From assembly GCA_963576785.1 (NCBI GenBank), contig OY756146.1:1116001-1180000 (forward strand): 64,000 nucleotides of DNA, given 5' to 3'. Position numbers and translations under genes: made by a program. The stretch comes from Chlorophyllum brunneum. Taxonomy: Eukaryota > Basidiomycota > Agaricomycetes > Agaricales > Agaricaceae. The notes beneath the pieces were generated by a model, which saw nothing but the letters and a program-made list of their open reading frames with translations, was not told the origin of the DNA and made no database searches. Positions 48,593 to 58,033 of the stretch are shown piece by piece; position 1 is the stretch's first letter, and each line of letters begins with the position of its first letter.

Positions 48593-51542
48593 ATGTCTAC
48601 CAATAATATCGTCGCTGGTTTACCTAAGCTTAATGGGCCTAAGAACTATGTGTTCTGGTCTAGAAGGCTTCAGGATGCCCTAACCCTCATTTCTGTCACT
48701 GGTTCTGACCAGTCCGGATGGACTGTGACAGACCAGGATCTCTCCCCTAAAAATCCTTCCGCTTTGACGGAGGAGGATAGAAGGAGAGAACAATTGAGAG
48801 GACAGGCATTGGCTGTTATTAATGGCACCTTACCTGATTCCCTGTTACTCCATGGGCATGATGCTCCTGGATTCCTCTGGGATGACTTGAAAACCCACTT
48901 TGGGATACCTTCTCCTGCCGCGGTGTATTCAATTCTCCAAAGAATGTTGCGAAAGCGCATTTCAGGGAATCAAGATCCAGCAATGGATCTAGCTGAATTG
49001 AGAACAATGGCTTCTCAATTAGAAACAGCTAAGGTAAAATTGCCAGAAGTTCTTGGCGTAATGATCGCTTTGAACGCATTACCACTGGATTGGAATGCTG
49101 TGGCACAAACAACATTGGCCAATAATCACGATGTTGTAGATATGACCTGGGAGGTAGTCCAGCAGGCTATAAATGCGGAGTGGTCAAGACGTGAAGGGTC
49201 AAGACCTAACATGTCTAACCCCCAAGCATCCTTTGCCGCAACTGCTAACTACCAATCCCGCCCTCAGGGCAATATCCCCAGGACTCACCCTGGACTACCC
49301 TGGAACCACTTCCACCCTGGAGGCGATACCAGGGCCCAGCCTGCGAGAGGTCCACGCCACCCTGCCAATCTGAGTGGGCAGCCCCCTCAGCCTTCTCCCC
49401 CTTCTCCTACCTGGATTAACGTCCAGAAGAAGAAGAAGAAGCCCAAAAAGCGCCAGGGTAAACCCCAGGCCCACATGGCGGGCTTCGCCACTGCCATGGA
49501 ACCAGTGGTCTGTCGCTTCACTGGTCTGGGGATGACCCCCTTCGACCTGATGAGGCGCATGGACACGCCTCGACCCGTTCCCGCTCCCGCTCCTCCAACC
49601 ACTCGTGTACTTGTGAGTGAGAGACCAAAACTGCTTACTTGGGTTAATCCCAAGAAGGTCCAGCAGGCACGAGAGAACGCTCGTGCTGAGCTCGAGAAAA
49701 AGGTGCGTGCTGAAGCACGAAACTTATGTTTCACCGCCCTCCTTGAAAACTCACTGTGGATCCAACAGGTGACTACCTGGCGCGACCGCGTCACTGGTCC
49801 TTCGCCCATGCAAATGGCGAAGAAACGTGCCCTCGATCGTTACGGTCGACGGATGCACGAGGTCTCTCACCCCCGCGCCCAACAAGGACAATCGGTGACA
49901 CCGCCCGGTGCACCTTTGGTTCCTTCTGGTCACCCCCCAGGTTGTACCTGTGAGGGACACACGAGGGTAAGCAAATGGTTCACTAAAAATAGTAACCCTG
50001 ATATTAACACGACCCGCGTCCGATTCGCTTTTCTTTTACCACATGGTTCGCTATACGCCTTATTGATTTCTCCCAAATTTGGGAATAAACTCAATTTGGC
50101 TATGCATCATGTGGTAAAGATTCCTAGCATGGACTCTGTCACCCGGGGCAACTCGCTTGAACCTGGAGAGGTTCGGCCATACTACCTTCTTCCTCCGGAG
50201 GAAATAGTAGCTCCAGCCGTTAGGACCTACGAAGAGGAGTTTCCTCCTCTTCCTTGGGCCTCCCCTCCTACAGAGCGCTTTCAGAGTAAGAGATTCTCTC
50301 TTACTCAGAAGAACAAGACCGCTGATAGGCGACCTGCCACACTTACAGTGTTGGTAGATGAAGCTTTCAAACGGCTTGAGAGCGAGAAGGAGGTCGACGA
50401 CCTCATGGCACCGGCTCAGGATGTCGCCTACAACATCCGTGACCCCAGGAACCCTACAAACGTCGCAGGACCCTCTTCTGGGCCTCTCCCGAAGTCTCCG
50501 AAGTCCAAACCCTTTGCTTCGGCACCTCAATCTGAGGTGTCACTCGGACTCTCGTCGACCGACTATGGGAGCAACTTCAAGAAGAAGGGAGGAGCTGGGT
50601 ACGTGATCAACTCGATCTCAGATACTCTTACTAACCCTGATACACAGTCCTGTCACCAATATGCCAACCGGCCGTCTTCGCAAGAAGAAGGGCAAGGGCA
50701 AGGGGAAAGGACGTCGGGGGCCGGGCTTGTAAATACGCAATCGGGATCTTTAGGATCCCATAATCATGTATTTGTTTCGTGTGAATCGATAAACGAGAAG
50801 TGTTTTAACACTTCTCAATTTTCTTGTTTCTCCATGCGCATGCCTGATCAGTATTTAAGAGTACCGGATCAATTTAGATCTCGATCGCGAAGCAATGATC
50901 AAAGCATAACGCCACTAGAAGAATATAGTGACGTATGGTTATTAGACTCAGGGGCATCATGTCATTATACCCCTTACGTGGAAGACTTCATCAACTTCGA
51001 AGAACTCGAAGTTTCGATCCCAATTAAGACTGTAGGAGCACAAAGTCCCTATCTTAATGCGGTTGGTCTTGGCGCAGTTATGCTTAAGCATAGAGTCTAT
51101 AACGGGAAGACTGACAGTGTTCAACCAACGCAGATATTAATATATCCAGTCTTCCTTTTGAAAGGAACCTCTGAACGACTAATGTCAGTGGGACAGTTAT
51201 GCCAGAATGGCAAAACTGTTAGAACAGATGCCAACAAATCAGTAGTTTTTGATAGCGAAGGAAATGCTATTCTTCAAGCATATCCTTCAGCATGTCGTAA
51301 CACTACTTTACATTTTGTTAACACAAAAATTGTACACTCAGAACAAGCAGCTATGACTGCGGATCCGATCGTTGGCTACAAAGTTGTACATGCAAGATTA
51401 GGACATCCCTCTAATCGTATCCTCAATCATTTTGAGAAAAATACGATTGGGTTTACTCCGGTGCAGATTCCCGAGCAAAAACCAGTCTGTGACGGTTGTG
51501 CCAAGGGAAAGATGCACCAGAACCCTTTAGAGAGAACCCTAC
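48593..51542 (+). pseudogene. gag: Copia B gag, protease and integrase start
   Basis: Frame beginning MSTNNIVAGLPKLNGPKNY at 48593, typical of copia Gag (UBN2-like: YVFWSRRLQDAL, FLWDDLKTHFG, LLRTMASQL-type helices). The middle is Pro/Arg-rich with a Lys run (KKKKKPKKRQGK) and no clear CX2CX4HX4C knuckle. The aspartic protease motif LLDSGASCHYTP is at about residue 785, then the integrase zinc finger HARLGHP..CDGCAKGK. A single missing A near 51521 (compare copia C) shifts the frame, and the gypsy LTR starts at 51543. The remaining integrase and RT follow at 58034. Before the deletion the frame is intact, so Gag and protease could still be made. Confidence 0.9.
51538..51542. repeat. Target-site duplication of the gypsy element, left (CCTAC)
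   Basis: CCTAC before the 5' LTR is repeated at 58034-58038 after the 3' LTR. Copia C carries the uninterrupted sequence, which confirms the insertion point. Confidence 0.95.
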
Positions 51543-51842
51543 TGTTACGAATCATAGACCGTTCATTCCCATCATGCGCCCATTACCTCGTGTACTCTCA
51601 TACTTGTGTCATCTCCTGTATCACCCTAGAGGCTGTGCCTCCTACCTGACTCGTTCTACTCCTCTCCTCTGACTCCGTTACTCGACTCCCTTATTATTAG
51701 CCTCTACCACTAGTATATAAAGTGTAGTAATACTTGATGTATTCCTTACACTTTACCAATCGTATCTTCCCTTCTTCCTCTCTCTACTTCCTTCCCTTTA
51801 TCCAAAGGCTTGCAACCTGAGTCAGAGACTAAGGTCGTAACA
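51543..51842 (+). repeat. 5' LTR of the gypsy element
   Basis: 300 bp with perfect 8-bp inverted ends TGTTACGA..TCGTAACA. TATATAA is at 51714-51720. The expected transcript start lies about 34 bp downstream, at ACACTTTACCAA (51748-51759), so U3 is about 205 bp. Confidence 0.95.
51714..51720 (+). promoter_or_regulatory. TATA box in gypsy LTR
   Basis: TATATAA, 34 bp from its first base to the self-complementary stretch at 51748, the normal TATA-to-start spacing. Copied in the 3' LTR. Confidence 0.7.
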
Positions 51843-51843
51843 T

Positions 51844-51855
51844 TTGGTAAAGTGT
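51844..51855 (+). promoter_or_regulatory. Self-priming primer-binding site of gypsy element
   Basis: TTGGTAAAGTGT begins two bases after the 5' LTR and is the exact reverse complement of ACACTTTACCAA at 51748-51759 inside that LTR. In Tf1 of fission yeast and sushi-group elements the first bases of the mRNA fold back on the primer site and are cleaved to prime reverse transcription. The position relative to the TATA box fits this. Direct proof of the RNA 5' end is lacking. Confidence 0.8.
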
Positions 51856-51935
51856 CATTCGACTCACCTTGCAAGAGAGGTGCCACTATTCGTAGCTAGG
51901 CTTGGAATAATAGCCTCCGACCAGGACAACAGTAT

Positions 51936-53207
51936 ATGAGCAGCAGTAGCTCATCGAGAACACCGAGAAGACAGAGAGCTCCGAAACCAACAGACATCCA
52001 GGGTTCACCCGTAGCAACAGGATCCAAACGATCAACAGAACCAGAAATCCCTGAAGGCCTTAAACGGCAGAAATCCGAACACAGCGTAGACGAGACCACA
52101 GCTCTATTTGAAACCGAATTCGACACAGAAGTCGCCGAGAACACATCCGATATAGATATCGCCGAAACCCACGAGGAAGAATCCGAACACAGCACAGACG
52201 AAGAACCAGCTCCGTTTGAAGAAGAAATCGACACAGCTTTATTCGAAACCGAATTCGACACAGAAGTCGCAGACGCCACAGCAGATATAGAAATCGCCGA
52301 GACCTACGAAAACGAACACAGCGAACCAGAGTCAGAACCAGAAATGACAGACGAAATCAACGTACCAAAGAATCTAGCCCCGGAACCAGGTTATTTCAAT
52401 GGGGATAGGACCAAATTTGACGATTGGTGGAGAGCCATATCCTTATGGCTAATGTTCAACAAGATAGATGAAGAAGAACAGAAAATAGTAGCCATTTTGG
52501 CAAGGATGAAAGGAGGACTAGCAGGTCCTTATGCCAACACACAACTACAAGCCATCCAGAATAAGAAAACACCGGCTTGGGAGGACTTTACGAAAGAAGT
52601 AGAGGCCACATTCTCCTTGGGGAATAGGAAAGCCATAGCAGAAGGAGAAATAGAAACGTTCAAACAGGGAAAGAAGAACACAGCAGACTTCTTAATCGAA
52701 TTCGAAGCATTGAGGGCCCAAGCAGGAACAGACGACACACACGCGATATTCCTTCTCAAACGCCACACCCGAGCAGACATTATTCGAACCATAGTAGGTT
52801 ACCCAACAACCTCCGTCCCAACAACATACAGCAAATGGAAAACCACGATCCTCGCAGTAGGACAAGGTTACGAAGCAACGGACATCACTAGAGGAGATGT
52901 CAAAACCACCACCGGAGTTATCTATGGGGGAAGAGGACAACCCATGGAGATAGGACGACAAAGGGCAGACACCGATCAGGCTGGAAAACCGAGGTGCTAC
53001 AATTGCAACCTCTATGGGCATATTGCCAAATACTGCAGGAAGAAGACCAAAGTCACGTACACCAAAATAACGTGTTACAACTGCGGTAAACAGGGCCACA
53101 TCTCGAAGAACTGCCGGGCACCCAAGAAAGCCCATATTAGAGAAATCAACGAGGATGATGAACAAGAGATAGAGGAGAAAGAGGATTTTGTCGAAGGCTC
53201 CGAGTAA
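51936..53207 (+). CDS. gag: Gypsy Gag with two CCHC zinc knuckles
   Basis: 423 residues. The N-terminus is basic and Ser-rich (to about residue 46). An acidic stretch follows with a 45-residue repeat, ALFETEFDTEVA occurring twice (about 56 and 101). The retrotransposon gag domain includes FNGDRTKFDDWWRAISLWLM and WEDFTKEVEATF. Two zinc knuckles, CYNCNLYGHIAKYC and CYNCGKQGHISKNC, near the C-terminus bind genomic RNA. Gag forms the particle. The stop at 53205-53207 lies inside the open pol frame, which begins at 53162, so a -1 frameshift could link them. Start ATG is the first in-frame Met. Intact. Confidence 0.95.
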   Translation: MSSSSSSRTPRRQRAPKPTDIQGSPVATGSKRSTEPEIPEGLKRQKSEHSVDETTALFETEFDTEVAENTSDIDIAETHEEESEHSTDEEPAPFEEEIDTALFETEFDTEVADATADIEIAETYENEHSEPESEPEMTDEINVPKNLAPEPGYFNGDRTKFDDWWRAISLWLMFNKIDEEEQKIVAILARMKGGLAGPYANTQLQAIQNKKTPAWEDFTKEVEATFSLGNRKAIAEGEIETFKQGKKNTADFLIEFEALRAQAGTDDTHAIFLLKRHTRADIIRTIVGYPTTSVPTTYSKWKTTILAVGQGYEATDITRGDVKTTTGVIYGGRGQPMEIGRQRADTDQAGKPRCYNCNLYGHIAKYCRKKTKVTYTKITCYNCGKQGHISKNCRAPKKAHIREINEDDEQEIEEKEDFVEGSE

Positions 53208-53266
53208 GCGCAAACCCGCGAGCCAATAAAACTAGAGTTCCTGTTTTATCACAGAATAGAAGATAC

Positions 53267-56200
53267 GTGATTCCCCAAAAACGAAACTCTAAGCGCGAAC
53301 TTCTCCTCGACTCAACAATCCAGACAAAAATGGGACGCAAACCAATTATAACTCTGGTAGACTCCGGATGCACCCACACGTGCATAGCACAACGAACAGT
53401 AGAAGAAGAACAGATCCCGACTAAAGCCCTGGAAATCCCAATCAAAGTAATCAACGCCGATGGAACGGAGAATAGAAAGGGAGAAATAACAGATAAAGCA
53501 CAACTAGTACTAAACAACGGCAACCACACGGAACAAATCGACGCTCTAGTAACACAATTGGAAAGCGCGGACTTATACCTGGGGCACGATTGGCTGGTCA
53601 AACATAACCCGGAAATCGATTGGAACAATCATGTCATACGATTCACGAGATGTCCAGAAGATTGCAAAATATCACATAGCAACATACGGTTCAACGAGAA
53701 AATACGGACAGTCAAGGAACACATTGAAGAGAAAAAGGCGGACCGGACGGACGATGAGGATCTACCACCATACCTCCGACAGTACACCCATCTGTTCAAC
53801 AAAAAGAACTTCGATAATCTACCCGCACACACGGTATGGGACCACGAGATAAATCTGTCAGAAGACGCACCCCCGGTACTGCAGTCCAAAGTTTACCCAA
53901 TGACAATAACGGAAAAACAGGAACTACAAAAATTCCTCGACGAAAACCTCGCCTCAGGACGTATCAGACCATCACAATCCCCCTACGCCACCCCATGCTT
54001 CTTTATACCAAAGAAAGACGGAACAAAACGCCTGGTACAAGATTACAAGAAGCTGAATGAACACACGATCAAAGATAAAACGCCACTACCACTCATAAGC
54101 GAAGTTCTAGACCGACTAAAGGACGCAAAAGTGTTTAATAAGCTCGACATCATTTGGGGATACAACAACGTCAGAATCAGGAAAGGAGACGAATGGAAAG
54201 CAGCGTTCGTAACAAACAACGGATTATTTGAACCTACGGTCATGTTCTTCGGAATGAGCAATTCACCGGCAACCTTCCAAAGAATGATGAACACGATATT
54301 CCGAGAACTATTGCATGAAGGAACGCTTGTCAACTACATGGACGATTTCGTCATTCCAGGAACCACACAGGAAGAACTCGAGAAAAGAACGATACGGTTC
54401 TTAGATATTGCAGCCAAACACCAGCTCTACTTCAAACGATCAAAATGTATGTTCGACGCGAAAGAAATACCCATACTAGGCTTTGTGGTAGGACAGGGCA
54501 GCGTTAAAATGGAGGAAGAAAAGGTGAAAGCAGTAAGGGAATGGCCAACACCCAAATCTGTGAAGGATGTCGAAAAATTCCTCGGCTTTGCAAATTTCTA
54601 CCGACGATTCATACAAGACTTCAGTAACATAGCAACACCACTACATGAACTCAAGAAGAAAGACGCACAATGGTCATGGTCAGAACGGCAACAACAAGCG
54701 TTCGAAAAAATCAAGAAGGAAATCACGAGCAAACCAGTACTAGCAATGCCTCGAGATAAAGGACAATATAGAGTGGAGGTAGACGCATCAGGGTACGGAG
54801 TAGGAGCGGTATTATCACAAGACCAAGATAACCAGTGGCACCCAATCGCATTCCACTCGAGAACAATGACACCGGCAGAACGAAATTACCAGATCTATGA
54901 CAAAGAACTATTGGCAATCAGAGAAGCGGTCAAAACTTGGAGACAATATCTACTCGACGCCGACAAACCATTCGAGATATGGACGGACCACAAAAACTTG
55001 GAATACTTTAGGAAACCGCAACAACTCACAGGACGACAGGCGAGATGGCAACTGGAACTACAGGAATATCACTACACGTTAAAACACATACCCGGAAAAA
55101 CAAACACAAAAGCAGATGTGTTATCAAGACTAACGAAAACGGACACAACCAGAGACAACACAGATATCACGCTATTACCCGACCACTTATTCGACAACAC
55201 TACCACCGAGATCAGACAAATGTGGGATATATCGGGAGAAGAAGACCTGAAACACCGACTGCGAAAGGAGCAGAGGAGAGAAACACAATGGTTAAGAGAA
55301 AAGGAGAAACGACCAGAGGAGATATGGGAAACTGATGGATTACCCATCTTCGAAGGAAGAATATACGTACCACCAAACACCGAATTACGCCAAGAAATAC
55401 TCCAACAACACCACGACAAAACGGACGTAGGACACCCGGGACAACACAGAATGATCGAACTCCTCAAAAGGACATATTGGTGGCCACAAATGCGTAACGA
55501 TGTTAAACGATACATCAAGGGATGTGACACATGTCAGAGAAATAAAATACTCCGAACACGACCTACCACACACCTCCATCCGTTACCAATACCCACCGGA
55601 CCATGGGAAGAGATATCAATCGACATGATAGGACCACTGCCAGAATCGGAGGGATACGACGCGATACTTGTCATCGTTGATCGTTTCAGCAAAATGATCA
55701 GACTACGAGCAGTTAACACCACCCTATCATCCGAGGAGCTAGGAGATATATATCGGGACGACATATGGAGACAACATGGGATACCACGCAGGATCATCAG
55801 TGACAGAGGCCCACAGTTCGCATCAAAATTCATGGCAGAACTTTGCAAAGCAACTGGCACCCAACGAAACCTATCCACGGCATACCATCCACAAACAGAC
55901 GGTCAAACGGAGCGCATCAACCAAGAGGTTGAGGCCTACCTCAGAAATGTAATCAATCACGCACAGAACAACTGGAAGAAATGGCTCAGCACGGCAGAAT
56001 TCCAGTATAACGATAAAACACATAGTGCCACAGGACATTCACCGTTCCAGATAGTATACGGACGACACCCATGGAAGGGCGACATCTCAAATGAGATCAA
56101 GGCTCCAGCAATCACGGAAAGAATACAAGAACTGCAGGACATACGCCAAGCAACGATCAAAATGCTCCAACAAAACCAGATACAGATGGAAAAGCGAAAC

Positions 56201-56689
56201 AGCACAAAGCCAGAACACGAGTACCAAACAGGAGACCAAATTTGGCTGGAAGCAGACAATATTAGGACAACAAGACCAACAAAAAAATTAGATCACAAAA
56301 GATACGGACCGTTCCGAGTAAAAGAAAAAATAGGCGAAACAAGCTACCGCCTGGAGCTACCTGAAACATGGGCGATACACGACGTATTCAACAGCAGACT
56401 ACTTTCCCCCTATCACAACCCCGAGTATGACAGCCAGCGCACTCCGCCACCACCGATCCCCGAGATAGTTAACGATGAAGAACACTACGAAGTAGACGAA
56501 GTCCGAGGACACTGCATGAAAGGGAAACGAAAACAGTACCTAATACACTGGAAAGGATATACGTCCGAAGAAGATACATGGGAAGACGAAACAAACTTAG
56601 ACAGCGCCAAGGAAGCAGTACAAGAATTCATAAGCAAGATTTCGAGGACGAAACTTATAAAAAGGGGAGGTAAAAAACAGCAATTATGA
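53267..56689 (+). CDS. pol: Gypsy Pol: protease, RT, RNase H, integrase, chromodomain
   Basis: The frame is open from 53162 to 56689; the first in-frame ATG is about 53330, so the true start may come from frameshifting out of gag. Domains in order: aspartic protease (LVDSGCTHTC, about residue 31 of this interval), reverse transcriptase (FIPKKDGTKRLVQDY, YMDD box about 356), RNase H (EVDASGYGVGAVLSQ about 505), integrase zinc finger (GHPGQHR..GCDTCQRNK) and integrase core with SIDMIGPLP, SDRGPQF and an exact D-X35-E spacing to the TER glutamate. A chromodomain (QYLIHWKGYTSEEDTWE, about 1,070-1,125) ends the protein; such domains direct integration to modified histones in chromoviruses. No stop or frameshift is seen. 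Confidence 0.95.
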   Translation: MIPQKRNSKRELLLDSTIQTKMGRKPIITLVDSGCTHTCIAQRTVEEEQIPTKALEIPIKVINADGTENRKGEITDKAQLVLNNGNHTEQIDALVTQLESADLYLGHDWLVKHNPEIDWNNHVIRFTRCPEDCKISHSNIRFNEKIRTVKEHIEEKKADRTDDEDLPPYLRQYTHLFNKKNFDNLPAHTVWDHEINLSEDAPPVLQSKVYPMTITEKQELQKFLDENLASGRIRPSQSPYATPCFFIPKKDGTKRLVQDYKKLNEHTIKDKTPLPLISEVLDRLKDAKVFNKLDIIWGYNNVRIRKGDEWKAAFVTNNGLFEPTVMFFGMSNSPATFQRMMNTIFRELLHEGTLVNYMDDFVIPGTTQEELEKRTIRFLDIAAKHQLYFKRSKCMFDAKEIPILGFVVGQGSVKMEEEKVKAVREWPTPKSVKDVEKFLGFANFYRRFIQDFSNIATPLHELKKKDAQWSWSERQQQAFEKIKKEITSKPVLAMPRDKGQYRVEVDASGYGVGAVLSQDQDNQWHPIAFHSRTMTPAERNYQIYDKELLAIREAVKTWRQYLLDADKPFEIWTDHKNLEYFRKPQQLTGRQARWQLELQEYHYTLKHIPGKTNTKADVLSRLTKTDTTRDNTDITLLPDHLFDNTTTEIRQMWDISGEEDLKHRLRKEQRRETQWLREKEKRPEEIWETDGLPIFEGRIYVPPNTELRQEILQQHHDKTDVGHPGQHRMIELLKRTYWWPQMRNDVKRYIKGCDTCQRNKILRTRPTTHLHPLPIPTGPWEEISIDMIGPLPESEGYDAILVIVDRFSKMIRLRAVNTTLSSEELGDIYRDDIWRQHGIPRRIISDRGPQFASKFMAELCKATGTQRNLSTAYHPQTDGQTERINQEVEAYLRNVINHAQNNWKKWLSTAEFQYNDKTHSATGHSPFQIVYGRHPWKGDISNEIKAPAITERIQELQDIRQATIKMLQQNQIQMEKRNSTKPEHEYQTGDQIWLEADNIRTTRPTKKLDHKRYGPFRVKEKIGETSYRLELPETWAIHDVFNSRLLSPYHNPEYDSQRTPPPPIPEIVNDEEHYEVDEVRGHCMKGKRKQYLIHWKGYTSEEDTWEDETNLDSAKEAVQEFISKISRTKLIKRGGKKQQL

Positions 56690-56786
56690 ACAGCAAACCT
56701 CGCATCTCAAGTAACCACTACACTCATCGCATCACTCGTGGTATTCACTTCACCCTTGACTTTGCCAACTATCTCTACAATACACC

Positions 56787-57623
56787 ATGCCCGCCGAACG
56801 CCAACTTACCCCGTACCCCTACCTCGCAGAATTTGAAGAACTCGTCCCAGAAAGGACCAACCAGGAAGAAATCGTAGAAGGAGAAACCCTAGTCGACACC
56901 ATAATACTACTGGGAGCAGCAGTAAAAGCAACCCAAGAAGGAGCCTCGAAAATTATGGACACCTTATCCGACGCCACTCCAAGACTCAATCAGTTCATCA
57001 TCAACGAAGGAAGGAGAGACCAACTGGAGAGACACTTGTACGAGATTAACGACGACTTGCAACTCCTCGTTATCTCCAACATACGAGCTCGGATGCACAG
57101 TATCCTTGTAGCCCTAGCCGAACGACTCAATACGTATGAATCCAGAAGCACAGACAACCTCTCCCACCACATCGTTAATCGACTACTCGTTAGTAACGAC
57201 CCATTCCCCATCCAACACCACATCTGCCACACATGCGAACAAAAGACGCAAGAAAGAACCGCCGCCGACCAGCTACTCCACCCCGACATCGAAGAGGAAG
57301 TCGCTCACCTCCAAACCATACTCACCACGGTAGTACCCCCCATCACACCCATGACTTTCCACCCGCCGACAGGATATAACACTTTGAAATCAGAAGGAGA
57401 AAAGGACAACGATTATTGGAAAGAGGTCGTGTACAAACTTTTAAGCAATCACACCAACGACAACACTACGTACAACAACCACACCCACTTCCTGTTTAAA
57501 GAAGGACCACCACACGCACCCCTCTGGATTGGTTTACGACGTGTTGACAAGACACCTCTCATTGGAGGAAACAAGAAGGACTTAGCCCGAGCTCTGGGAG
57601 CGGCCGTACCTATGAACGAGTAA
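56787..57623 (+). CDS. Extra ORF of gypsy element, unknown function
   Basis: 278 residues from MPAERQLTPYPYLAEFEEL to GAAVPMNE, about 100 nt after pol and about 110 nt before the 3' LTR, on the same strand. It has no signal peptide, no membrane segment and no recognised domain. It is mostly helical by composition, with Leu/Glu/Arg-rich helices (residues about 30-130), an HHICHTC cluster near 150 and a basic end (LRRVDKT..NKKDLAR). A-rich codons match gag and pol, so it belongs to the element rather than being captured recently. It sits where env lies in retroviruses but lacks env features. It could be a regulatory, RNA-binding or antisense-region protein. The reading frame is intact in a young element. 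Confidence 0.75.
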   Translation: MPAERQLTPYPYLAEFEELVPERTNQEEIVEGETLVDTIILLGAAVKATQEGASKIMDTLSDATPRLNQFIINEGRRDQLERHLYEINDDLQLLVISNIRARMHSILVALAERLNTYESRSTDNLSHHIVNRLLVSNDPFPIQHHICHTCEQKTQERTAADQLLHPDIEEEVAHLQTILTTVVPPITPMTFHPPTGYNTLKSEGEKDNDYWKEVVYKLLSNHTNDNTTYNNHTHFLFKEGPPHAPLWIGLRRVDKTPLIGGNKKDLARALGAAVPMNE

Positions 57624-57720
57624 AAACACTCGTCGGGTTTTCTTAAACTTTAACAAATTCCATATGTTCTATCTTACAAAGGACCTTTACAGTAATACGT
57701 ATCATGAGGACATGAAGCTT

Positions 57721-57730
57721 GAAAGGGAGG
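57721..57730 (+). other. Polypurine tract of gypsy element
   Basis: GAAAGGGAGG ends three bases before the 3' LTR. It is the likely primer for plus-strand DNA synthesis. Confidence 0.75.
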
Positions 57731-57733
57731 TAT

Positions 57734-58033
57734 TGTTACGAATCATAGACCGTTCATTCCCATCATGCGCCCATTACCTCGTGTACTCTCATACTTGTGT
57801 CATCTCCTGTATCACCCTAGAGGCTGTGCCTCCTACCTGACTCGTTCTACTCCTCTCCTCTGACTCCGTTACTCGACTCCCTTATTATTAGCCTCTACCA
57901 CTAGTATATAAAGTGTAGTAATACTTGATGTATTCCTTACACTTTACCAATCGTATCTTCCCTTCTTCCTCTCTCTACTTCCTTCCCTTTATCCAAAGGC
58001 TTGCAACCTGAGTCAGAGACTAAGGTCGTAACA
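57734..58033 (+). repeat. 3' LTR of the gypsy element
   Basis: 300 bp that reads the same as the 5' LTR throughout by eye, TGTTACGA..TCGTAACA, followed by CCTAC. Confidence 0.95.

Larger units (their letters stand above)
51543..58033 (+). mobile_element. Full-length Ty3/gypsy chromovirus (Tf1/sushi-like)
   Basis: 6,491-bp element nested in copia B. It has two 300-bp LTRs that look identical by eye, CCTAC target duplications, gag, pol with C-terminal chromodomain, an extra ORF, and a primer site complementary to its own LTR. The internal part is A-rich, unlike host genes, and consistent from gag through the extra ORF. All three frames are open, so the element may be competent. It is the youngest member of the nest. 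Confidence 0.95.

Noticed and set aside
49387..49809. Minus-strand frame inside copia gag
   Set aside because: Antisense shadow of the Pro/Lys-rich part of gag with no independent motif.
56787..57623. Calling the extra gypsy ORF an envelope gene
   Set aside because: No signal peptide, membrane anchor, or cleavage or fusion motif is present; only the position matches.
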